NCBI GenBank assembly: GCA_015485355.1
Contig: WFTQ01000025.1
Span: 1 to 64,000 of the forward strand
DNA from: a bacterium
GTDB lineage: Bacteria > Calditrichota > Calditrichia > RBG-13-44-9 > J042
DNA: 64,000 nucleotides
Direction: 5' to 3'
The notes beneath the pieces were generated by a model. It saw only the letters and a program-made list of their open reading frames with translations, was not told the DNA's origin and searched no databases. Position 1 is the first letter of the stretch; the number at the start of each line of letters is the position of its first letter. This document shows positions 50,739 through 60,271 of the stretch, piece after piece. Made by a program: the position numbers and the translations under genes.

Positions 50739-52313
50739 TTATTGATAAGACAACAGCTGTTCCACGCTGATCTTGAGGTAACGCGGGTTCAGTTCCGGAA
50801 AATCCAATTTCTTTAAAATGGCGGTCATGGGAAGGGAATTGCCTTTCCACCACAGAGATTTCAGAAACTTGCCGCATTTGGGATTCTCGAACCAGTTGCG
50901 ACCAAAATTGGTTTCCAGATGCTGAACCAACGCCTCCTTGAATAAGGCGGCCTGAAATTGAATGGCCGCATTCATAAAAGGATTCATGTCGATCAAATAC
51001 CAGTCCATTTCGAAAACATAATCGGGAAAGGCGAGGATGGAATTGACAAAGGTCTGGAGTTGCAGGGTGTCGGGGGATTCGGATTGAAAGATTTGATGCC
51101 CATCGATGTAAATCTGGGCCCAATGTCGAACGAAAAACAGTTTGCGAAAGGCCATGTATTCCCAGTAGTGCGTTTTTCCGGGATCGCTCAACAGACCGGT
51201 TTGCTTCATCCAGTGGGGATTTTCCCAGACGGATTCAAACAATTGGCCAAAGGCTTTTCGTACCGAAGCCGGTCCCAGATGCTGAAAGGCCCAACGGTTC
51301 ACCTCGGTATGCAGATATTGTTGGGCCATGCCCAGCAAATGGAACAGTTGCAGGAAATCCTGAAAGTTTCCCGAAGGTTTCAGGGAGATGCGCACATCGG
51401 TGGGAATATCCACCGGAATGCACAGTGCAGGATAGATCTTCGCGGGATTGTTTTCCAGATCGATTTTGAGCCCCGTTTGTTTTTTAATGTCGATACCCAG
51501 GCTCCGCAAGAGCTGATTGTAAGAGGTGCGGCGGTATTCGGGGGGGAAGTATTCGCTGAATTCTTGCCCGGAAAGCAGCAGGGCGTAATCCGCCGGGTGA
51601 AGGGATTCGGGGGATTGCTTCAATAGCCGGCGGGTCAGAGAAGCCTGCAATGCCCGAAACAACGAGTCGGTTTCCTGCAGCGTCTGCTCTGCCAGGGGCA
51701 ATAGCCGCTCCGGACTAAAATAATGCACTTCGGCCACGAAAGCGGTATAATCGGGAAAGCCCAACTGCCGGGCCAGCAGGCGCGATCTGCGGTATTTTTC
51801 CATAAACAGGGGAACCATTTGTTCCACCACCTGCGCTCCCTGCCGCCAGAGCCGGCGGCGTCTCTGGGCCGACGGTTCCTGACTGAGCAAGTAGGGAAGC
51901 TGACGAAAGTAAATGGTCTGGTCGCCCTCCTGGATGGTGGAATAATCATAGATATCCCGTAGGGAATCGTCCCATACAACGGTGTGCATTTCAACAAATT
52001 TTTGTAGCAGATAGTTCTTAAAATATCGGAGTTCCCGGATTTTACCGGGGTTCCGGCTTTCTTGAATCACATCCACTAAAAGTTGTAACGTGGGGATGGA
52101 AAACAACTCCTGATGTTTTCGATAGGTTTCGGAAAGGTGCATCCGGGTTCCCTGCGTGCCATGGAACCAAAGCAAAAGGGCCTGTTGTTTAGCCAGCTTT
52201 TGGGCTTCCTGCTGAAACTGTTCCACCCGCTCCAGGTCCCTTTTCAATTTGGAAGTACATTGCCATAGCAGAAGAGAGATTAACCCGGTGGCTAAAATGA
52301 ATCGGATTTTCAT
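50739..52313 (-). CDS. M2/M3-like metallopeptidase-fold lipoprotein lacking the HExxH motif
   Basis: Fold-context CIPVDIPTDVRISLKPSGNFQDFLQLFHLLGMAQQYLHT resembles M3 ...KPQGG..LFHEAGH.. with HEAGH replaced by HLLGM. Confidence 0.65.
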   Translation of the reverse strand: MKIRFILATGLISLLLWQCTSKLKRDLERVEQFQQEAQKLAKQQALLLWFHGTQGTRMHLSETYRKHQELFSIPTLQLLVDVIQESRNPGKIRELRYFKNYLLQKFVEMHTVVWDDSLRDIYDYSTIQEGDQTIYFRQLPYLLSQEPSAQRRRRLWRQGAQVVEQMVPLFMEKYRRSRLLARQLGFPDYTAFVAEVHYFSPERLLPLAEQTLQETDSLFRALQASLTRRLLKQSPESLHPADYALLLSGQEFSEYFPPEYRRTSYNQLLRSLGIDIKKQTGLKIDLENNPAKIYPALCIPVDIPTDVRISLKPSGNFQDFLQLFHLLGMAQQYLHTEVNRWAFQHLGPASVRKAFGQLFESVWENPHWMKQTGLLSDPGKTHYWEYMAFRKLFFVRHWAQIYIDGHQIFQSESPDTLQLQTFVNSILAFPDYVFEMDWYLIDMNPFMNAAIQFQAALFKEALVQHLETNFGRNWFENPKCGKFLKSLWWKGNSLPMTAILKKLDFPELNPRYLKISVEQLLSYQ

Positions 52314-52474
52314 CAAGCTTACCTTTGTTTTTTCCCGCCGGAGCCTTGCAGAACACCTATTACCGCTCATAGCGGGTACCATCCAATATACGGCGTGAGG
52401 GTCCACACAAGCAAATCCAGCCCAGAGAATTCAAGAAAATTCATCGGTTTTGTCATCCAGGCGCGTTCCTTCGT

Positions 52475-53998
52475 TTAGAGCAGCCGTTGCCCAAGGTACA
52501 CAAACGCCACCGCACTCAGGGTGTTCAGGAAGTTGACCATATCATTGTTCATCCAGCGAATGCCCCGCAGCGGTTCTGTGGGCCGTCCATTGCAGTGATG
52601 CGTTCTTTCGGTTACCTTCTGGCACACGGGACAACGGTATTGAATTTGAACCGTAGCTCCCAGGTAACTGTCCACCAGACTCCCCAGGAAACCGCTGCCG
52701 GTGATTAAACCCACGGAGGCGGCGATCGATGCGGAGGTGTCTGCCATAAAATACCATCCGCTGAGGGCCAGGACCAAGGCTCCGGCGATGGCTCCCAGGG
52801 AGCCGGCCGGAGTGATGCCGCCGGAGGTTCCCGGCGCCACAGGTTGCCAATTGCGAATCAGGCGCGGTTGTTGTCCGGTGAGAATACCGATCTCCGTGGC
52901 CCAGGTATCGGCGGTGGCAGCGGCCAGGGCGGCCAGATAAAACCGATAAATTTCCGGGAGGGGAAAAAACATGTATAGCACCATTAAAACGCCGGCGACA
53001 CCGCCATTGGCCAGCACCTGAGCATAATCCCGCCGGTTGCCCTTTTCGAAAAGCCCTTCGTAGATGCGTTTGTGTGCTTTCCCGATCTTTGACAACACAC
53101 TGGATAGAACAAAAAACGTCAGGATGGGAAGAGTCCATGCCCACCCCCCGAATCCGAAAATGCATACGGCCAGAAGGAAGGCAGCCACGGCGCCGCTGGC
53201 GCTTAAGAACCGAGCCCCATAGGAGGCCAAGGCCATGGCCGCCCCCAAAACGGTGCCCAACGTCAATTGCAGATTTTCCACCAGGGAGTGGTTCAACAGA
53301 TAATACAGGATCAAGGCGGCGAATAAAGGAACGGTCAGATTGTCACTGCCTTTGGCGCTTAGGGCTTCGGCGGCAGTGGCTACGACGGCGGTGAGGGCGG
53401 CGAACCACAGGCAAACCCAGAGCGAATCCACCGGAAAGCGGGATTCGAAGGGAAACAGCCGGAGGGCAAGAAAGATGACCAGGGTACTGCTCAGAAACAT
53501 GGCCGCAGAGCCTTCCAGGGATTTCGTCTCACCGATCAGGCGGAATGCGTGAGGGCGCGGAATGGATCCCCCAACAATGGCTGCCACAGCATCGCCGATG
53601 GCCAGTACCAACATGGCCGCAATCAATACCACCTTCTGGTTCTCCCAGGTCAACAATAGCAGAATCAGGAAGGCCAGGGGGTACAGCGTGGTGCCGTAAC
53701 TCTCCCGATCACTTTCCATGCCTTTCAGCCAGCCCTTTTTCATGGCCATAAAGTTGGTCACTGTGAAAAGGCCGGCCATGAGTATCAGGGGAAGAGAGCT
53801 TTCCAGCAGAATGGGAGAAAAAAACATCAGCACGCCCACAGCAATGTGAACCAGTTTACGGGTAAATTCCGATGGCCAATTTCGTTTCTTGCGCAACGCT
53901 TCCGCCAATCCGATAAAAACCACTATCCCCAGGAACAACCCGAGCAGGGAGAACCAATCACCGGCCGGAACCGGCCGGAAGATGTGCGACATATTCAT
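52475..53998 (-). CDS. Fusion of phytol/dolichol kinase-like (VTE5-type) and DUF92 (VTE6-type) membrane domains
   Basis: N-half RKLVHIAVGVLMFFSP..AIGDAVAAIVGG..ETKSLEGSAAMF; C-half SKIGKAHK..NGGVAGVLMVLY..ATADTWATEIG..TSGGITPAGSLGA..GFLGSLVDSYLGATVQ. Confidence 0.85.
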   Translation of the reverse strand: MNMSHIFRPVPAGDWFSLLGLFLGIVVFIGLAEALRKKRNWPSEFTRKLVHIAVGVLMFFSPILLESSLPLILMAGLFTVTNFMAMKKGWLKGMESDRESYGTTLYPLAFLILLLLTWENQKVVLIAAMLVLAIGDAVAAIVGGSIPRPHAFRLIGETKSLEGSAAMFLSSTLVIFLALRLFPFESRFPVDSLWVCLWFAALTAVVATAAEALSAKGSDNLTVPLFAALILYYLLNHSLVENLQLTLGTVLGAAMALASYGARFLSASGAVAAFLLAVCIFGFGGWAWTLPILTFFVLSSVLSKIGKAHKRIYEGLFEKGNRRDYAQVLANGGVAGVLMVLYMFFPLPEIYRFYLAALAAATADTWATEIGILTGQQPRLIRNWQPVAPGTSGGITPAGSLGAIAGALVLALSGWYFMADTSASIAASVGLITGSGFLGSLVDSYLGATVQIQYRCPVCQKVTERTHHCNGRPTEPLRGIRWMNNDMVNFLNTLSAVAFVYLGQRLL

Positions 53999-54060
53999 AA
54001 TGACGAATACCGATTGATTGAATTTTGTCTGATTTCCACCGTCTGCTGCCGGCGTTCGGT

Positions 54061-56532
54061 TTAGCGGATCACGATGTTGATCAGTTTGTTGGGTACCACA
54101 ATGGTCTTGACGATTTGTTTGCCGTCCAGCAGCTTAGGAATACGACCGGTTTGAAGCGCCGCCTGAATAATGGCTTCCCGGGAAGCTTCCCGCGGTACCC
54201 GAACCTTCTCCCGCACCTTCCCGTTGATTTGAATGGCATACTCCACGGTGTCTTCTTCCAGCAGTTTAGGATCGTATTCCGGCCAGCGCTGATGAAAGAT
54301 GCTGTAATCGTGGCCGGTACGTTCCCAGAGTTCCTCGCCCAGATGGGGGGCGAAAACCGACAGCATGATGTTGAATTTTTCCAATATCTCTTTCAGCAGG
54401 CCGGCATTTTGTTCTTCCCGGGGACGATTCCCCGTATATCGATACAGTTCGTTTGTGAGCTCCATTAACCGACTGATGGCGGTATTGAAATGAAAGCGTT
54501 CTATATCGATAGTAGCCCCTTTTATGGATCGATGCAGGGTTTTGATCAGTTTCTCTTCCTCGGGACCCTTTCGGCGATAGGCATTGCCTTCCCGAAATAC
54601 CCACCGGCAATTTTGAAATAGCCGCCACACCCGATTGAGATACCGGTCCATGGAAGCGATACCGCTGTCGTCCCAGGGCCCCCCCATGGCATAATCGAAA
54701 CCGAACATCAGGTAACAACGAAAGACGTCCGAGCCGTATTTTTCCAGGTAGTCATCCGGATTGACCACATTGCCCAGGGACTTCGACATTTTTTGACCAT
54801 CGGGTCCCATAATCACACCCTGATGGCGCAAGGAGGTAAACGGTTCTTCAAACTGGATATATCCCAGATCGTACAACACCATATTCACGAAGCGGGCGTA
54901 CAGCAGGTGCATGGTCGCGTGTTCGGCGCCGCCCACATATTTATCCACCGGGCACCATTGGTTAACAATTTCCCGATCAAAGGGGGCGTTTTCCAGATGG
55001 GGAGTAAAATAACGCAGATAGTACCAGGAAGAATCGACAAAGGTATCCATGGTATCGACTTCGCGGGTGGCCGGTCCCCGACATTGGGGACATTGGGTAT
55101 TCTTGAAGCCCTCGTGGGTTTGCAAGGGCGATTCTCCGGTGGGCCGAAAGTCAACCTCGTAAGGTAATTCCACGGGTAATTGATCTTCCGGCACCGGAAC
55201 TTCTCCGCAATGGTCACAATATACTATGGGAATAGGTGCTCCCCAGTATCGCTGGCGGGAAACCAGCCAGTCTCGCATCCGGTAATTGATTTTGCGCCGC
55301 CCGATCCCTTTTTCCTCCAGCCACTGGATGATTTTTTCCCGACCTTCCTGAGAAGGCACACCGGTAAAGGGCCCGGACTGGATCATGACGCCCTCCCCGG
55401 TATAAGCCGCGGTAAGCGGGGCATCCTCCCGGGTTCCCGGTTCCAGAATGACTTTGCGAATGGGCAATTCGAATGTTGCGGCGAATTCGAAATCCCGCTC
55501 ATCATGGCCCGGTACGGCCATCACCGCCCCCGTTCCGTAGGTCATCAGAACGTAATCCGCAATCCAGATCGGTACCTTCTCTCCATTGACCGGGTTAACG
55601 GCAAAGGCGCCGGTAAACACGCCTGTCTTGTCTTTCTCGGTGAACAAGCGCTCAATTTCGGATTCCCGGAGAGTGGCCTCGACATATTGTTGCACCTCTT
55701 CCTTCTGGGTAGGCGTGGTAATGTCTTCCACTAATGGATGTTCCGGAGCCAGAACCATGTAGGTTACGCCGAACAGGGTATCCGGCCGGGTGGTAAACAC
55801 TTTAATGATGCGCTGGCTGTCGTCGGCCAGACGAAAATCGATTTCCGCCCCTTCGCTCCGACCAATCCAATGGCGTTGCATGGTTTTTGTTTTTTCCGGC
55901 CAATCCAATTTGTCCAGGTTTTGAAGCAGGCGCTCCGCATAGGCGGTGATCTTGAAGAACCACTGAGTCAGGTTCCGTTTGGTCACCGGTGTATCGCAGC
56001 GTTCGCAGCGGCCATCCCCCACAACCTGTTCATTGGCCAGCACCGTATTGCAAGAGGGACACCAGTTAACCGGGGCATTGGCCCGGTATGCCAGCCCCGC
56101 TTTATAGAGCTGCAAAAAGATCCATTGGGTCCATTTGTAATATTCGGGTCGACTGGTAATGACTTCGTGATCCCAGTCGTACATGGCTCCAATCTGCTTC
56201 AGTTGCCGGCGGATGTAGCGGATATTTTCCTCGGTGATGTCCCGAGGGTGACCCCGGGTTTTAATGGCGTAGTTTTCCGCCGGCAGGCCAAAAGAATCGA
56301 ATCCCATGGGTTCGAACACGTTATATCCCCGCAGCCGGCGAAAGCGGGCCCAGGTATCGGTGGGACCGTAATTAAACCAGTGGCCCAGGTGCAGCTTATC
56401 CGAAGACGGGTAGCTGAACATCACCAGGGTGTAGCATTTATTCCGGTGGTGCGAAAAATCGGTTTTGTAAAGTTTGGTCTCTTCCCATCGTTTTTGCCAT
56501 TTGGCTTCGATCCGTTTAAATGGATATCCCAT
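54061..56532 (-). CDS. leuS: Leucyl-tRNA synthetase
   Basis: FSYPSSDKLHLGHWFNYGPTD (HIGH), DGQKMSKSLGNVV (KMSKS). Confidence 0.98.
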   Translation of the reverse strand: MGYPFKRIEAKWQKRWEETKLYKTDFSHHRNKCYTLVMFSYPSSDKLHLGHWFNYGPTDTWARFRRLRGYNVFEPMGFDSFGLPAENYAIKTRGHPRDITEENIRYIRRQLKQIGAMYDWDHEVITSRPEYYKWTQWIFLQLYKAGLAYRANAPVNWCPSCNTVLANEQVVGDGRCERCDTPVTKRNLTQWFFKITAYAERLLQNLDKLDWPEKTKTMQRHWIGRSEGAEIDFRLADDSQRIIKVFTTRPDTLFGVTYMVLAPEHPLVEDITTPTQKEEVQQYVEATLRESEIERLFTEKDKTGVFTGAFAVNPVNGEKVPIWIADYVLMTYGTGAVMAVPGHDERDFEFAATFELPIRKVILEPGTREDAPLTAAYTGEGVMIQSGPFTGVPSQEGREKIIQWLEEKGIGRRKINYRMRDWLVSRQRYWGAPIPIVYCDHCGEVPVPEDQLPVELPYEVDFRPTGESPLQTHEGFKNTQCPQCRGPATREVDTMDTFVDSSWYYLRYFTPHLENAPFDREIVNQWCPVDKYVGGAEHATMHLLYARFVNMVLYDLGYIQFEEPFTSLRHQGVIMGPDGQKMSKSLGNVVNPDDYLEKYGSDVFRCYLMFGFDYAMGGPWDDSGIASMDRYLNRVWRLFQNCRWVFREGNAYRRKGPEEEKLIKTLHRSIKGATIDIERFHFNTAISRLMELTNELYRYTGNRPREEQNAGLLKEILEKFNIMLSVFAPHLGEELWERTGHDYSIFHQRWPEYDPKLLEEDTVEYAIQINGKVREKVRVPREASREAIIQAALQTGRIPKLLDGKQIVKTIVVPNKLINIVIR

Positions 56533-56583
56533 TGCTCCGCACTCCCTTTTCCCTTTTGCGCCCGGTGGTTCAAAGCCGATGTT

Positions 56584-56618
56584 ATAAAAGAACCCACCAG
56601 CGGGATTCCAGTGGGTTC
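56584..56618 (-). terminator. Terminator/attenuator-like hairpin in the leuS leader
   Basis: GAACCCAC-13 nt-GTGGGTTC followed by TTTTAT on the minus strand, about 50 nt before leuS ATG. Confidence 0.6.
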
Positions 56619-56766
56619 ACAGGACGCATCATTTATGCCCCTGATCTTTTTCAAATTTTCAAGTTCAAAATATACGAATCCATACCGGGATATTCAAGGT
56701 GTTTCGTTCTCCTGAGCGGATGGAACGGGTCACCGGAGGCATCCTACAAGTGACCCAGGATGGGAA

Positions 56767-56793
56767 AGGCTCCCGGGCTGTGCCAGGGAGCCT
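56767..56793 (-). terminator. Candidate terminator hairpin after pfk
   Basis: AGGCTCCC...GGGAGCCT followed by a short TTTCCC tract on the minus strand. Confidence 0.5.
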
Positions 56794-56933
56794 GAGCCGT
56801 GGAGGCTGTGATCGGCGCGGTCCCGAAAAAATCCAATTTGCCGGAGGCAAAAACGTTGGGGAGCCCAGGAGTATAGGCCGGAGCCATTGCCGGGGGTGCA
56901 GCCGTTTATCCAGGAGAATATTTTGGGGGATGA

Positions 56934-58031
56934 TTAATCCATTGTTACCCCGAAACTGGTGCCCACGCAGAGTGCCGCTTTGATGAGTGGAGAGTCTTTG
57001 GGTACCCGCCGCTGTTTGCCCATCACTTTTTCGATGGGAACGGCCACCATATCCCGGCCCTTCAGGGCAACCATGTGATTGTATTGCTTTTCTATGGTGA
57101 GTTCCACGGCCTTGACGGCATACTGAGTGGCTAACAGGCGATCGTAAGGGGTAGGAGTACCGCCCCGTTGCAGGTGGCCCAGAATGGCCACCCGGCATTC
57201 GATGCCGGTGGAGGTTTCGATCTGCCGTGCAATAACGTTGCTTACCCCTCCCAGGCGTTTGGGCTCGCTGGGATCGTCGACGATGCGCTGATAGACCGGT
57301 TCACCCCCCTGGGGTCGGGCCCCTTCGGAAACCACGATAATGCTGAACCGTTTTCCGAAACGGTTCCGCCGGCGAATGGCGGCGATGATTTCATCGATTT
57401 CGTAAGGAATCTCCGGAATGAGAATGATGTCCCCCCCACCGGCCAGTCCCGATTCCAGGGCCAGCCATCCGGCATTACGTCCCATTACCTCTACCAACAT
57501 CACCCGGTGATGGGATTGCGCCGTGGTGTGGAGCTTATCGATGGCTTCGGTGGCCGTCTGACGCGCCGAATCGAAACCAAAAGTCTGATCCGTTTCCATT
57601 AAATCGTTATCAATGGTTTTGGGTACCCCGATCACGTTCGCTCCCTTCTGGGACAGCTTGCCAGCGATGGTTAGCGTGCCGTCACCGCCCACACATATCA
57701 GGGCGTCCAGCCCCAGATCCCGATAAAACTCCATGCACTGGTCGGATCGGTCGACGAGTTCTTTCTTCCCGTTGACAATCTCCAGAACGTTGAAGGGATC
57801 GGTCTTATTGTCTGTTCCCAGAATGGTGCCTCCAATGGTTAAGATGCCTGAAACTTTTTCATAGTCCAAAATGGTAAAGCGGCCCTCCAGCATGCCTCGA
57901 AATCCGTCCAGAATACCCACCACTTCCATGCCGAATTGATTGATCGCCGTTTTGGCTACTCCCCGGATGACGGCATTTAATCCGGGACAATCACCGCCAC
58001 CGGTAAGGATACCAATGCGTTTCTTACCCAT
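56934..58031 (-). CDS. 6-phosphofructokinase
   Basis: Start trimmed to ATG 58031; RIGILTGGGDCPGLNAVIRG; GGDGTLTIAGKL; VPKTIDNDL; MGRNAGWLAL. Confidence 0.93.
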   Translation of the reverse strand: MGKKRIGILTGGGDCPGLNAVIRGVAKTAINQFGMEVVGILDGFRGMLEGRFTILDYEKVSGILTIGGTILGTDNKTDPFNVLEIVNGKKELVDRSDQCMEFYRDLGLDALICVGGDGTLTIAGKLSQKGANVIGVPKTIDNDLMETDQTFGFDSARQTATEAIDKLHTTAQSHHRVMLVEVMGRNAGWLALESGLAGGGDIILIPEIPYEIDEIIAAIRRRNRFGKRFSIIVVSEGARPQGGEPVYQRIVDDPSEPKRLGGVSNVIARQIETSTGIECRVAILGHLQRGGTPTPYDRLLATQYAVKAVELTIEKQYNHMVALKGRDMVAVPIEKVMGKQRRVPKDSPLIKAALCVGTSFGVTMD

Positions 58032-58573
58032 GATTTGTCTCCAGCTGCTTTGGGTTGACGTTGGGGTTCTCCCGAAACGGCTTCCAGCCCTTTCCGGTTC
58101 CCGCTTCCTTTTTCGGTAATGGGCGGACCGGGGTTTCCAGCTTCGCCCGTTGCCGGACGATCCCTTCCCGGGCCCTTCGGTAACCATCATCGATGATCGG
58201 TGGCATTTCTTGATCGATAATCTGGACGGTTTTATCGTCCAGGAATGGTTCATCCGATGGGATGCCCGGAAAAAGGTCTGTTCCCCTTTTGGCCGCTCCT
58301 CGATAATTCACCTCATGTTCCTCCAACAACGGCGGCTGTTTGTCCACCAGGGCCGCCATTGTTAAAGTCGACTGCATTTTCGACGATGGCCGAGCGTTTC
58401 TTCAGTTGATTGTCGGCCGTTTGAGCGGTGTTCGGAACGATTTGGCGAATGGTTTTCCAGGATGGGAATTTCCCCCCGCTGTCGGCTTCTCCGATGGTGA
58501 CGGCTCCCTCTGCTCCCGGCCGATCGTCGGCGGTGAACTCTTTATCGGAGGGGTCGGGGATGGGTTTGCTCAT
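58024..58573 (-). pseudogene. Hypothetical protein apparently split by a +1 frame change (two ORFs)
   Basis: MSKPIPDPSDKEF...LKKRSAIVENAV (frame ending 58313) continues plausibly as QSTLTMAALVDKQPPLLEEHE... in the frame starting at 58377. Confidence 0.4.
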
Positions 58574-58902
58574 AAACCGGCACCGAAGTCCGAATAACGG
58601 CGGAAGGGCGATGAAAGAGTCAAAGATGGAGAATGTCCAGCGTGTTCCCATGTGGGTCCCACCCGGGTTCATCGTTATTCATTGAAAAATAATCGATTAC
58701 AAAGATAGTGAACCCGCTTCCCCTACGCAAGCAATCGGCTCGGGAAAACCGATTGCACTTCGTATTGCTGAAATCGGGGGTGGAGTGTCGGACCTCGCTC
58801 AAGGTTGGGCGGGTGACTCTTTTCAACCATTCTGGTGTTATCGATCCGCAATGGGTCGTAAACGATTTGGGAAGGGGCGCCGCCGGGTCGCCCGGATAGC
58901 AG

Positions 58903-58991
58903 CGGAGAGGGTGGGATTCGAACCCACGGTCCCCCTTCCGGAGGACACACGATTTCCAGTCGTGCCCGTTCGACCGCTCCGGCACCTCTCC
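58903..58991 (-). tRNA. tRNA-Ser(GGA), CCA not encoded
   Basis: GGAGAGG acceptor, anticodon arm CACGA-CTGGAAA-TCGTG, class II variable arm, GGTTCGAATCC. Confidence 0.95.
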
Positions 58992-58996
58992 GTATC

Positions 58997-59461
58997 TTAA
59001 TTGGTCTCCCGCAATTTGCGGAAAAAGTCGGTTAAAATTAAGGCACATTTCGATTCCAAAATACCGGAGACCACCTCGGCGCGATGATTCAGGCGTTTAT
59101 CCTGCACAATATTGTACACCGTGCCGCAGGCCCCCGCCTTGGGATCGCCGGCCCCGTAAACCAGCAACGGGATGCGTGCCAGCACAATGGCACCGGCACA
59201 CATGGAACATGGTTCCAGGGTCACATATAAGGCGGTATCCAGCAGCCGCCAGGAACCCAGATAATCCGCCGCTGCGGTGATAGCCAGCATCTCGGCATGG
59301 GCTGTGGGATCCTGTAACGTCTCCGTCAGATTGTGACCCCGACCTATTATCCGGTTTTCAAAGACCACCACCGCACCGATGGGAACTTCGCCCTTTTGAT
59401 AGGCCTTCTCCGCCTCCGAGAAGGCCTGTTCCATCCAGTATTCGTGCGATCGGCTGAGCAT
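58997..59461 (-). CDS. tadA: tRNA-adenosine(34) deaminase
   Basis: VPIGAVVVFENRIIGRGHNLTETLQDPTAHAEMLAI; YVTLEPCSMCAGAIVLARI; VYGAGDPKAGACGTVYNIV. Confidence 0.95.
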   Translation of the reverse strand: MLSRSHEYWMEQAFSEAEKAYQKGEVPIGAVVVFENRIIGRGHNLTETLQDPTAHAEMLAITAAADYLGSWRLLDTALYVTLEPCSMCAGAIVLARIPLLVYGAGDPKAGACGTVYNIVQDKRLNHRAEVVSGILESKCALILTDFFRKLRETN

Positions 59462-59463
59462 AA

Positions 59464-59488
59464 CAAAAAAAGGGAGAAGCTCCCTTTT
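59464..59488 (-). terminator. Terminator hairpin between tRNA-Arg and tadA
   Basis: AAAAGGGAG-ctt-CTCCCTTTT TTTTG on the minus strand, ending immediately before the tadA ATG. Confidence 0.75.
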
Positions 59489-59496
59489 GTATTGGG

Positions 59497-59570
59497 TGCG
59501 CCCGGGAGGACTCGAACCCCCAACCTTCTGATCCGTAGTCAGACGTTCTATCCAATTGAACTACGGGCGC
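59497..59570 (-). tRNA. tRNA-Arg(ACG)
   Basis: GCGCCCG acceptor, anticodon arm TCTGA-CTACGGA-TCAGA, TPsiC GGTTCGAGTCC. Confidence 0.96.
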
Positions 59571-59981
59571 ACATTGCTTATCCCATAAACGCCCATGAAG
59601 AAGAAACGTTTCCCTTCCTTAAAGCGCTGCCCAATTTAACGGACAATTCCAGGTAAATCAACAGGATTTTTCAATTCGTCTTTCCCGGAAAGCCCCGGTG
59701 AAGTCTCCAATCAACTCCCTGTTGCCGGTCCGACCTGTGGCATCTTCCCCGCCGTCGGTGGAAGAAACCCTGACAACACCGGGGTTTTATGCCCTGCCGC
59801 CTGTGGATGGGCACGGCATTGGAGGCTTTGCGGCAAAAGAAGCCCTGTAACTTCATATCTTCTGATTCATCCAATTCATTCGAAAAGGGAAGGTTGAGGG
59901 GAGGAACGAAAATTTTATTTCTTTTTTTAAAAAAATGAAAATGGGCATTAAATTTGAGAGCTTACGGAGGGTAAAAAGGCG

Positions 59982-60230
59982 ATGGCACAACAACCGCGGG
60001 TAATTATTTTCACGACGCCGACCTGTGGTTTTTGCCGGGCGGCAAAACAATACTTCATTCAAAAAAAGATCAAATTTAAAGAAGTGGACATTACGCGGGA
60101 CGAACGGGCCGCCAGGGATATGGTCCGCCGGACGGGACAAACGGGCGTTCCGGTGATCCTCATCAACAATCGTCCGGTGGTGGGCTTCGACAAACCCAAA
60201 ATAAATCAATTGTTAGGGATTCGGGGATAA
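59982..60230 (+). CDS. Glutaredoxin-like protein
   Basis: VIIFTTPTCGFCRAAKQYF; TGVPVILINNRPVVGF. Confidence 0.92.
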   Translation: MAQQPRVIIFTTPTCGFCRAAKQYFIQKKIKFKEVDITRDERAARDMVRRTGQTGVPVILINNRPVVGFDKPKINQLLGIRG

Positions 60231-60271
60231 ACAGGAACAACCAGTTCAAAAAATACTAAAGGAGGTGACGA

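Noticed and set aside
56532-56933. T-box riboswitch upstream of leuS
   Set aside because: The 14-nt T-box core (AGGGTGGNACCGCG) is not present; only generic hairpins are visible.
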